From Neoscytalidium dimidiatum (lineage: Eukaryota > Ascomycota > Dothideomycetes > Botryosphaeriales > Botryosphaeriaceae), in the NCBI GenBank assembly GCA_037367355.1, contig CM074697.1, positions 1,054,001 to 1,118,000 on the forward strand: a stretch of 64,000 bases of DNA. Reading direction: 5' to 3'. The translations under genes were made by a program, and so were the position numbers. The notes beneath the pieces were generated by a model. That model was given only the letters and a program-made list of their open reading frames with translations, was not told the origin of the DNA and did not search any database. Shown here in pieces: positions 36,753-48,809 of this stretch (positions are counted from its first letter, which is position 1; each line of letters begins with the position of its first letter).

Positions 36753-39318
36753 ATGCCGACCAGTCCGTCGTCCTCATCTGAGGAAGGGAAACCTCAGCAT
36801 GCCGCCTCGCTAATCCTCCAACGCGACCATATCCTACATGATATCCTCGACCACATTGATGAGCTCAAGAAGCATGACCATAGACTTCATGCGGTCGATA
36901 CAAAACCGCTCAAGGACGAGGTCATCCGTCCGGTTCTCGACGACAAATTCGACCCCGAAGTCCAGATCCGCGGTTACTTGCGTGCACTGCGTCATACGAG
37001 GGCCTTTGAAGATAGCTTGGACAGAATCGACAGACCAGAATTGAAGGAACAGATTGGTGCATTTGTTGACGGGAAGTCGGCCAAAGACGCTCTCGGTGGC
37101 AAAGGATTCGTATTGCCGGCATCGAAGAAACATGGGGGGGTGGGCGGCTGGAGAACTGAGGAACAAAAAGAGGAGAGTCATTCTTGTGTGGATGTTTTGA
37201 AGTTTCTGGTCTTTAAGCTTCTCAATGTTAAGGCTCTATTGCAAAGTTGCTTTGGAAAAGAAAAGGTTGAGCGGAATTTACCTAAGATCTACGAAGATGA
37301 AATCAAGACAAAGGTCATGGAGGTAAGCTATGCTGCTCTACACGCTTTAACTTTTAAACCAAGGGGTCGCCACCACCTGCTCTGCTGCTTATCCAGACTT
37401 AATCCCACTGCTTTCCGTTATTTCTTAAACGAACCTAAGCGGATGTCCTGTCCAGTACATGTTCTACATATGGCCTTGGCTAACCAACTTGGACGGGACT
37501 TCAGGTCCACGCAGACCAGGAATTTGTCAACTGGGGCGAGACTGTCAAACACACGCCCCGTTATACCTTTTTACCAACCACTGCCATGGGCGTTCAGAAT
37601 CTCGTCCGCTACGCTGCGGCAAATAGCTTGCGCATCCGTTGTGGCGGATACCGCCACAGCTGGTCGCCAATTTTCTCCCAGCGCAACGAGATTCTGATCT
37701 CCTTCGTCGATCTCGAAACCGTAACCACGATTCCGGACCCCATGAGCCTCCTTCCCGGTGATTACACCGGCACCGGTGTGCCGGACCTCAAGACGATCGA
37801 GCTCAAAGAGCAGACGTCGCCATCCAAACGCCTCTGCCGCATCGGTGCCGGGGTGACAAACGAGGACTTCCGGCGGTGGGCGGTGGCGAACAATGCCTGG
37901 GCGCTCCCGGTCGACGTCATCCTCGTCGAAGTCACAATCGGCGGCGTTAACGGGCCCATCTGCCACGGCGCCGGGAGACGGCACCCTACCGTCTCTGACC
38001 ACGTGCGGTGCGTCGAGTATGTCGACGCCAACGGCGCTCTGCAGAGCGTGGATGACCCACGCCATCTGCGCGCTGCTGCGGGCGCGTTCGGCCTGCTGGG
38101 TGTCGTTACGCACTTGACGTTCGAGCTCGATGCCATGACGTACGCGGTGCTGGAGCCGCGGAAGGTGGATATCGGGTTGGCGATTCCGCCGTTGAGGAAG
38201 GAAGATATCCCGCCGGTGTTGAGGGCGGGATGGTTTGACGGGAAGGATGCAGAGGAGAAGATGGAGGAGGCACGTCAGGAGTTCGTGAAGAAGGCGAGGG
38301 ATGATTACTATAGCGAGTGGTTCTGGTTCACTTACCAGCAGAAGGCTTGGATTAACACGTGGAACACTGTGAAGGAGATTGAGGGCGCTGTTGAGTATCC
38401 AGATGATGCACAGACTTTCTTGCAGTGGGTGGAGGGGTGGATTGGAGGAGTATTGACGGAGAGGTGAGTGGCACTGCTGCTGCCGAGTCGAGGTGACTGA
38501 TTGTATGACGTTAATGATGGAGTATAGTGTCCTTTTCAACGCCATCCCGGGACCTTGGCAAGCTCAGTTGCTCGCGACGATGGGCATGGCAGCCTTACCT
38601 CCCAAGTTTGGCGAAAATGAGAAGCCAACAATCAAGTAAGCATCCGCATCTCGTCCCAGAAAACTTAAGACCAGCATTGACCAGCCAACTCAGAACTCAC
38701 CTCCCCAACGCCCTTCACTTCCGCCGCGGCATCCAAAACATGCGCGTCCGCGATATCGAGTTCCAGATCCCCATTCCGGGCTTGCCGTCAGACCCATCGC
38801 AACCGGACTTCTCAGTCGTACAGCGCGCCTGGTGGGACGCTATCAACCTTGTCTACGCGCCCGAGTATACGAGCAAGATCACCGGCCATTCATCCAGCTG
38901 CCCCATGCGCTTGACCCTCGAGCTCCGCATCATGGGCGCCTCTGACTTGATCCTCGCGCCGCAGAAAGGTAACAGGCATGGCACAGCCAGCATCGAGGTC
39001 CTGACGGTGCCGGACGCGGCTCATGACGAGGAGTGGGAGGGTTTCGTTCAGAAGATTGGAGATAAATGGATGAGCTTGACGGACGGAGAGGGAAGGCGGT
39101 TGAATGTAAGGCCGCACTGGGCGAAGGAGTGGGACGGGTTGAGGTTGGGTGGGATGGATGCGAGGAGGTATCTGAAGGAAGTCGCGTATAAGGAAGCTTT
39201 GCCGGAATTCGCGGGTGTATTAAGAGAGATTGGGGAGGTGCAAGGGTGGGGATTGGATGGGGTGAAGGCGCGTTTTTCGAACGAGTTGTGGGACCAGTTG
39301 TTGTTTGGAGGGAAGTGA
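36753..39318 (+). CDS. FAD-linked oxidase of the vanillyl-alcohol oxidase/PCMH superfamily
   Basis: The exons are 36753-37322, 37505-38463, 38528-38635 and 38694-39318, giving 753 residues. The first 190 residues are a polar, mostly helical extension I do not recognise. The FAD-binding domain starts near residue 205; GGYRHSW holds His241 at the place where many family members bind FAD covalently. Further blocks are CRIGAGVTNEDFRRWA, VTIGGVNGPICHGAGRRHPTVSDHV and GAFGLLGVVTHLTFEL. The C-terminal part resembles sugar-lactone oxidases. The protein should be an oxygen-dependent oxidase, perhaps of a sugar or aldonolactone; the substrate is unknown. No signal peptide is seen. Intron 1 (182 nt) is long for this window. 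Confidence 0.87.
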
Positions 39319-40069
39319 ATTCTGCCCGTTGAGTACTTTTCTTGGCTTTCAGTCTCTTCGAATGCTCCCACGTTTAATGAAATACAATCGTTGGAATTTT
39401 AGAGTGGCTCTCCAATGCGATACACATGTGCAGCGTGCGTGGTGTCTAGCTATCAACAACAATCGGGGAGCATGCTCCGGCCTTCCCGAACGGGAAGTGC
39501 AGCCGATTTCGGACGCTGATTTCAGTCTCCTTCCATGAGTCTCTGCTCACATGGCTGAACGCACATCTTTTTCAAGCAATTGCAGAGCCCGAACCGCCGA
39601 AGGACGTGGACTAGGCTCACCGGTTAGACCGGATTGGTCACTAACAGGGCGTATATGTCTTTCAGTAATCAAGAGTAGGGCGCAAACTAGGGCGGAAAGC
39701 CGAGGAGAGGCCGAGGAGCGGAGAGCTTAAAAGCACGTGAGGCGCACCAGACTTTGACTGGACCACATTCTCCGGCGCAGCATTCCCACAACTACACCCT
39801 GGTCAGTGTTCCCTCCAACAACAACCACGCTTTGCGCCTGTCGGCACAATATCATTTGCCGCTTGGCGTTAGAGCGGGCCACTGCCCCCCGCCGCCCAGC
39901 ACAGAGCGCTGCCCTCTGAGTCACCAGGGGCTGTCTGCTGCAATCTGCCCACTGTCTTACGATTGGCCGCTCACACCATCCAGCTGCTGACATTGTGCGT
40001 ATTATATAGCTTCTCGGCCTTTCCTGTTTCGTTCATTTTCTCTCTTTTCCCATCTCTCTTGTTTGCACG
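39319..40069. promoter_or_regulatory. Upstream region of the SPT10-like gene
   Basis: No coding feature is seen. Near the right end there is an ATTGG (CCAAT on the other strand) at about 39962-39966 and a TATA-like TTATATA at about 40002-40008, followed by a long pyrimidine tract up to the start codon. This arrangement is a plausible core promoter. Confidence 0.5.
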
Positions 40070-42134
40070 ATGCCCGCCATGCTGGATGATCCGGCTTCGC
40101 CGGCCATCTATAGGCGGTCTGGCGAGAAGCCGTATCCGGTGCCCGGCAGCCCTCTTCCTACCTCCATCCAGCCGCGCACGCTTGTCCTGCGTGATCGCAC
40201 GACCAAAGCCTCGCTGATCCCATTCTCTTCGCCGGCCGAGGTACCTCTGTCGTTGATCGACTACTTGCGGCAGCAATTGAACCGCGAGATCGAGAAGGGC
40301 GATACCTATCCCATGATCGATCCCTTCACCTTTGAGGCCTTCGGTCCTTACTGGTTCTCAAACTTTGGGGCTGTCATGCTTCTGGGCGAAGTGAATAGCG
40401 CGGACGACGTGCGTCGGATGGAGAAGGAGGGATGTAACTGGGAGAAGCAGTGCTTGGGCAGCTTCTACGTCAAGCCGAACTACCCTGGCCGCTCCAGCCA
40501 TGTGTGTAACGGTGGGTTCCTCGTCACAGACGGCGCTAGAAATCGTGGTGTGGGTAGGCTGATGGGAGAGTGCTACTTGGAATGGGCGCCGCTGCTGGTA
40601 AGTTCTCAACCAGCACCGAGCCAATTCCCGCCCTCCGAAGTGTGGAAAAGCCTTCGTTCATTGCAGTAGTCTGATCGTTGTATTTTTCTTCTTTTTCTCG
40701 TCTTCCAGGGCTATACGTATTCCGTCTTCAACCTCGTCTATGAGACCAATGTGGTATCCTGCCGCATCTGGGACTCCCTAGGTTTCAAGCGCATCGGCCG
40801 CGTCCCCGGATGCGGCAACCTCGCAACTCAACCCGAGGGACACTTTGTCGACGCCATCATCTTCGGCCGGCACCTGGGCTACAAGAAAGAGGACACAGAT
40901 GACGAAAAGCGCTTCGAGAGGATCAAGTATTATCTCAAGACCGGCAAATACCCAGGCGACGCTGATTCCGCGGAAAAGAACAGACTCCGCGCCGCTGTGA
41001 GGAACTACACTCTCGTAGAGGGCGGCGGTGATGGTGCTGGCGGTGGGGCTGGTGGCGACAAATTGATGCTAGGCGACAAAGAGGTCATCTCAGAGCCGCG
41101 GATGCAGTACGAGATCGCGAGGCAGTACCATCGCCAAAACAAGGATACACATGCTGGCATCAACAAGACTACCGCTACCGTGTCTGAAAAGTACCATTGG
41201 AACCGGATTAAGACCACTGTCACCGAAGTGATTGAGAACTGCGCCGAGTGCAATGAGAAGCTTAAGAAGAAATCATTGAAGTCTGCTGCCGCGGCCGCGG
41301 CCGCCGCTGCCAGTAGCAACAATAATGGCAATAATGGCGGCGGCGGTGGCCAACGCAAAATCAGCGGCTCTGTAAAGCCTCCTATTGCTATATCTTCGTC
41401 TTCGTCATCGCCCAATGAGCAAATGACAGCTTCTGCTACGCCCACTCCTGGACCGGAATTCGTATTCCAGCATGAACTTTCCGTAGGGGAATCTACTTCC
41501 GCCACTATTCCACGTGCTTCTTCGTCGTCTGCCCCCGCACTGCGGTACGACATGGCCAGCGATGACATGGCGCTCGACCCGCATAACATCGCGATGCTGA
41601 GCAGTGCTGTGCAAAATCTTGGGAACTCCGGGGATACTACCCCTTCATATCATTCTCCGCATGGCTTTGACCCGAGTTACTCTTCCATCGGTGATCCGTT
41701 CGGCCAAAGCCAAACCCAGCCCACATCTCATCACCTCCGCTCCGGAAGTCTAGAAGCCACCACCTCGATAGACCCTGCTACCATACAGCAGCAACATCAA
41801 GCTTCCCCTAATGCCACATCTCCCCATCCAGCTTCTCAACATCTTGCAGGGCAGGCTCACCACCGGCAATACCTTTCACCCTACCAGCCGCTCACGGGGA
41901 GACCCGATCACTTCGGCGCTCAACATCCGTCTTCTCCCGACCCCACCTTTTCAAGCGCAGGCATGGACCAAAGTCTTTCTCAAACAGGTAAGGCTGATTC
42001 CCATTACCGTGTTCTGGCACCTTCGACCCTGAATTTGGCTGATGCGATCGTCACTAGAATTTGTTGGTCAAGATGGCGCATTGTTAGACGGTTACGCTTC
42101 AGATACCCAGCAACGGCATTATGGTGCTTCGTAG
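40070..42134 (+). CDS. spt10: SPT10-like GNAT acetyltransferase with integrase-type H2C2 zinc finger
   Basis: The exons are 40070-40597, 40709-41987 and 42058-42134, giving 627 residues. Residues about 75-240 are a GNAT fold: GSFYVKPNYPGRSSHVCNGGFLV, then GARNRGVGRLMGE as the acetyl-CoA loop, then YSVFNLVYETNVVSCRIWDSLGFKRIGR. At 317-357 there is H317-X6-H324-X29-C354-X2-C357, the H2C2 finger that yeast Spt10 shares with retroviral integrases and uses to bind histone promoters. A polyalanine run, an Asn/Gly-rich linker and a long disordered Ser/Pro/Gln tail follow. The last intron is needed to read EFVGQDGALLDGYAS; without it the frame runs on to 42142 with poor sequence. The expected role is control of histone gene transcription in the nucleus. 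Confidence 0.88.
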
Positions 42135-42525
42135 CGTTTTGAGAGGAAGAGCTGCCAAGTCCACTCTCGTACGGCTGTGCCTCGTCTCATTGCATTTCTG
42201 TCGGCGTTGTAATGCCACTGTCTCTCTGCTGTGAGATATCTTTTCCGGGCTTCTTGTAATCCACTTCTTGCGTTAGCGTCTTGTATTAGCGTCTCTTGTA
42301 CACTCTGTCTTTCTTCCTTGTCTTCGATCTACCCGGGCAAAAAAGCCACAATGATGGAGAGCGTTCGGGTCAAGTACCACGCGGAAGGTATCGATTCAAT
42401 ACCATTATGTACTCTATCATGATGATATCGTTGACCAGTTTCTTCAGTGAAAGGCATCATTCGTAAGGGGTACGAGAATTCGTAGTGATTAGGTACACAA
42501 GCAGAAATGAATAGGCAAACATCAT
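42135..42525. other. Convergent intergenic region (SPT10-like / SDR)
   Basis: These 391 bp contain the 3' ends of two convergent genes. Nothing else was seen. Confidence 0.5.
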
Positions 42526-43491
42526 TTACCAGGGCAACTGGAGCGGGGTGGGAAGCTTGTCCTTCGGACCCAGGACGGGCTCCGCCGTTCCGATGTCACT
42601 GTTCAGCAATTAGCACAGGCAGCTCAGGACAAGACCCAGCACAGAAAGCACTCACCCAGGTCCCCTCGGAGCCCAATACTCGCCAGTCTTGGAAATATCG
42701 AATGTGTCGATCCAGTCTGCCAACGATTCCGCAGCTACGTCGGGCGTGACAGCTGTAACAATCCGGTCAGATTTGCCCACTAAGAATTTGATACAACAAT
42801 AAGAAGCAACAGTGGGAAAGAAAAAGAGAAGATAAGCAAGAAAGAATAGAAACAAAGAAGGGCTGAGCTTACCGCCACCAGCATCCCAAAACTTATCGAA
42901 CCCGACACTCCGCGTCATCTCGGTGCGCATGAAGCCCGGATGGACGAGGCCGACGGCGACGCCGCTGTCCTTGAGGTCGAGGCTCAGCAGCTTGCCGACC
43001 ATGTTGAGGGCGGCCTTGCTGGCGTGGTGGCCGTAGTTGCCGCCGCCCTCGCTCTCGTGCCGCAGCGCGATGCTGCCGCTCTCGCTCGACACGAGGATGA
43101 CCTTGGCGCCCGGCGCGAGCAGCCCGGCGCGCGCCAGCGCCGACACGATCAGCGTCGGCGCGATCGCCGACGTCGCGTACATCCGCGCCTGCGCGTCGTA
43201 CGACGGCGCGTCGAAGTCCTCCCTGCCGAAGTAGCCGGCCGTGATGATGACGACGTCGACGGGCGCGCTGCCGTGCGCCTTGTACCCGTCGACCACGTCG
43301 CTGCCTGCGGTGGGCTTGGAGACGTCGACGTTCGTGATCCATTTGACGTGGTCGGGACTGGAAGTCGGCGCTTCCGGCTGGCGCGCGGTGCCGAAGACGG
43401 TCGCGCTGGGGGACCGCTGAGTGTATTGCTTGAGTAGGGAGGCGCCGAGGCCCCGGGTGGCGCCGATGACGAGGACTCTTGGGGCTGCCAT
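42526..43491 (-). CDS. Short-chain dehydrogenase/reductase, C-factor-like, 262 aa
   Basis: The exons are 43491-42873, 42752-42656 and 42598-42526; the last splice restores the C-terminus GDIGTAEPVLGPKDKLPTPLQLPW. The cofactor motif G10-A-T-R-G-L-G16 and NVDVSK fit a Rossmann fold, and VSSESGSIAL carries the active-site Ser. In the YxxxK position the sequence is H155-H-A-S-K159, so the usual catalytic Tyr is replaced by His, with a Tyr two residues earlier (Tyr153). This may be normal for this fungal subgroup, but it makes ordinary reductase chemistry doubtful. The start is the first true ATG, followed at once by the Rossmann strand. Substrate unknown; cytosolic. Confidence 0.88.
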
Positions 43492-44337
43492 CGTGGTGGT
43501 TCTGATGTCGGGCACGTATGCTATCTTGCTGCGCTCTGCGGCGTTGGTGTGCTTCTTCTTTTAAAGAGGTAGTAGTTGAGGGCGATTGCTATGTCGCATG
43601 CATCCGCCACTCAAGTATGCGAAGGAAATTAGATTTTATCTGAATCTGGAGGCGGAAAAGTGGACGTTTATAAGGCTGCAACGTGAGGGTGTAGCTGTGA
43701 TGTCAAGAGCGATGACGCAATGTGCTACTTCAATTCGCTATCAGACACGACACCCGCTTTGGTTGGATGCGGGGTGCTTCTAGCATACTTAATCAGCGGA
43801 GAGTCTCATTGGACAGAAGAGAGAATGGCACTCAATTCAGCAGTAGCCACTGGCGCATGTTCTTGTCCATTGTGTTGTCTGCGGAGTGTGCACAAGCCTT
43901 CAATGTACAGTACAATACCACCTCGCTTCTTTCATGCTTCGCCGCAATCTCGTCCCAACGCACACTAGCCCCTCCTCCACCTTTCACACTCTATTGGCAA
44001 AACAAAGCTGCTACAACCGCGTCCTCATCAACTATTTCCATACCTTCCGCTATTCTTTCACGCGCCACGAGGGTATGCAATCATCCTCCGATAGCTGAAG
44101 TTCTTCGATTGACTTTACACGCAGAACCGCTAAGTAAATCAGCTCTCGACAGAGTCTGTACGCATAGATTATGCCATTATTGTTTTCCGTTTCGTCCATC
44201 AGCATGAAGTTCTGGAGAAGTAAGCATGCAATATTATCCCGAACATCCAGAACACAAGTTACAATACTCTGCCGGAGTAGGCAATGTCCGTCACCTACTT
44301 GCAGTATTAACTGAAGTGCTATAGGCAAGCAAATTAG
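43492..44337. other. Intergenic region, no gene seen
   Basis: It contains the SDR promoter and sequence upstream of the kinase pseudogene. An original first exon of that kinase should lie in the right half, but I could not find one that joins in frame. Confidence 0.35.
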
Positions 44338-46016
44338 TCGTGAGGACCTCTTCAGATATACCAATGGACGTTTCCTGGTAAGGGGAAAAGAGGCATGTGA
44401 CCGGAGATACCTAAAGTTCGACTTGAGCCAGCTGTGCGCTGTGGCCGCTTCTGCCGGTAGCAAGTCGCCGATCCGCAAGATTGAGAAGATGGAGGGTGGC
44501 TTTAGCAGAGCATTGCTTATGAGCAAAGAAGATGGGACGGAGGTTGTTGCTAAACTTCCCTTTTCTATTGCTGGCCCCCCCAAGTATCTTACAGCGTCCG
44601 AAGCAGCCGTGTTGCATTATCGTATGATTTATTCTGTTGTCTGACATCAAAATCTAATATCTAATTTTCTCGATGCCGATAGTGCATAAGTATACCGAAG
44701 TTCCGGTCCTAAAGATGCTGGCGTGGAACGCCGACTCTTCGAATTCAGTTGGCGCCAAATACATCATTACAGAGAAGGCTTCTGGCCATCAGTTGGTCAA
44801 TGAATGGGGAGAAATAGAAGATTATAGTTATATTGTATTCATTAAAAACCTGTGCGAACTTGAGGCTGAACTCGCGGCGATTCCGTACCCTGCGAATGGC
44901 AGTCTCCATTTCCGCGAGTCAATGGCAGATGGCGACAAATATGAAAACCTCTAGCATCTAAGATAGATCCTGTTGGCCGTTTCTGTATCGAGCCATCTTG
45001 TGAACGGGCATGGTTTGGTGAGGAGGATGTGGAATCCGTGCAAGCTGGCTTCGACCGAGGGCCATGTAAGTCTTACTGAGCTGATCCATTTTCCTGACTA
45101 ATGAGAGATATGATTAGGGACCACTCTGCCTGCTTTCGCCGTTGCACTTGCAGAACGAGAGATTGCTCTTATTGAACAACATCCCAAAACAGCTGTACCC
45201 TGGGGACCGCCGCGTGGTGGTACTGTGGAAGATCAACTTGCTGTTCTGAACATGGCTAAAGAGGTTTTTTTTTTTTTTTTTTTTTTTAAAAGATGGGCCC
45301 GTAGTCTCTTCCCGGGCGTTTATTGTGGCCGACCTTATGGCATACCGACCTACATATAGGGAATATCTATGTTTCCGAGAAAGATCCTACTCGGATTGTC
45401 TTACTTATGAACTGGTAATCCATCGTGGTTTCGTCCTTATTCTATTAAGTCCGTTTCCTAGAGTTCATAAGCATTAGCGAGGACTAAGAGATAGGGACCG
45501 AGGTTCTAACGCTTCCGGAGAATATTAATTAAATAGACGCCGACGATTAGGAAATTACTAGATATAAATATAAACAGACTATTACAGGTAAAGCTTACGA
45601 AGCTGCTAACGGCCTCGCAAATATTAAAATCTATGATGTACTAAATCTTCCTTTCTTTTTCCGATAACTCTTCATCCGTTGCGGGGAGGCTTGGGAAGAG
45701 AGTATAGTGCCTCTTCATGTTGGCTTGATCGCAATAGCCGAAATATAGAGCAAGGTAGGATTTTCTAGTGACTATCTATTCAGTTTTAGCGAGGATAAAA
45801 TCGAAAAATTTAGAGTTTTAAGAGTATCGCGACTACCATAAGATCTGTAAGCTCGCTCGAGAATACCTTAGCACTAATGCCGACGGTCGGATCGCCCCTG
45901 ACGATGATTTTGAGGTGAAGCAAGAGCGGAATAAGGAGTTGCTTGGAATGATCATAGCTCACTGCGTCGAGCATGGTAAATCAGCCGAGGAGATGCGGAA
46001 GCTTTGGCCGTACTGA
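44338..46016 (+). pseudogene. Decayed AIM9-like aminoglycoside-phosphotransferase-family kinase
   Basis: Family sequence can be followed over 1.7 kb in pieces. Exon 44338-44621 reads SREDLFRYTNGRFL to AVLHY. Exon 44683-45065 includes YIITEKASGHQL, and from 45118 the frame reads GPWTTLPAFAVALAEREIALIEQHP. An extra TA at 44952-44953 breaks the frame between KYENL and ASKID. After a 23-T run (45265-45287) the ATP-site part LWHTDLHIGNIYVSEKDPTRI is still readable, but the catalytic region reads MNW-stop-S where IDWQS is expected, with many further TAA/TAG codons to about 45890. Another one-base shift follows at about 45817, and the last 65 codons (EYRDYHKI to KLWPY-stop) are open. The kinase fold is no longer encoded. 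Its 5' exon was not found. Confidence 0.85.
45265..45287 (+). repeat. Homopolymer of 23 T inside the kinase pseudogene
   Basis: An uninterrupted T run marks the border between the still readable 5' part of the pseudogene and the stop-rich AT-rich part. Family sequence between NMAKE and LWHTDLH is largely missing here, so a deletion accompanied the run. Confidence 0.8.
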
Positions 46017-48209
<2,193 letters not shown>

Positions 48210-48809
48210 CTGGGCACGCTTGGTGTCCCATTTCCATCTCATCTCCTCCTCTTCGCTCCTCGTTTTGTTCATGATCTTCTCATCACGTGCTATAGACGGT
48301 TAATGGGTATGCGAGGTTATTGGTAGCATGGCGTTGGATTATCTTTTTTTTTCTTTTGTCCAATCGCGTTCGATTTTCATGCCTTTCTTGGGGAAGACTG
48401 GCTGGGGTTTCTCGGCATTTGGTAGGTTGAGAGTTGTAATCGGGGTTGCGATGCATAATGGTGAGTTTGCATGGGACAGCGGCAGATGCGGTAGGGCAAC
48501 CGAACGTTATAGACCAGTGATCAATGCATTTGAACCTTAGCATTCGTGTCCATGATATCAGCGTGATTGACCGACCCACTCTCTCGTAGCTGTATTGGGG
48601 TTTGGTATTCTGGATTTGGTGCTTCGTTAATCCACTTGAGATTGTGATAGCCCACTGTAGGGGGATCACTTGGAAACCATGTAAACTGAGACTGTGGTAG
48701 GTTCATAGAATATGGCGTTCATGTCCTTTGCATGAAACGATTCCCGTAATCTATCTATTTCTGGATGACTGGTCTTTACATCAGCTATCTCTCTCTCCGT
48801 CCATCCCGT
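48210..48809. other. Convergent intergenic region (AMMECR1 / ferric reductase)
   Basis: These 600 bp of ordinary composition contain 3' flanks only; no gene seen. Confidence 0.4.

Noticed and set aside
37571..38545. 324-residue minus-strand frame
   Set aside because: Antisense shadow of the FAD oxidase.
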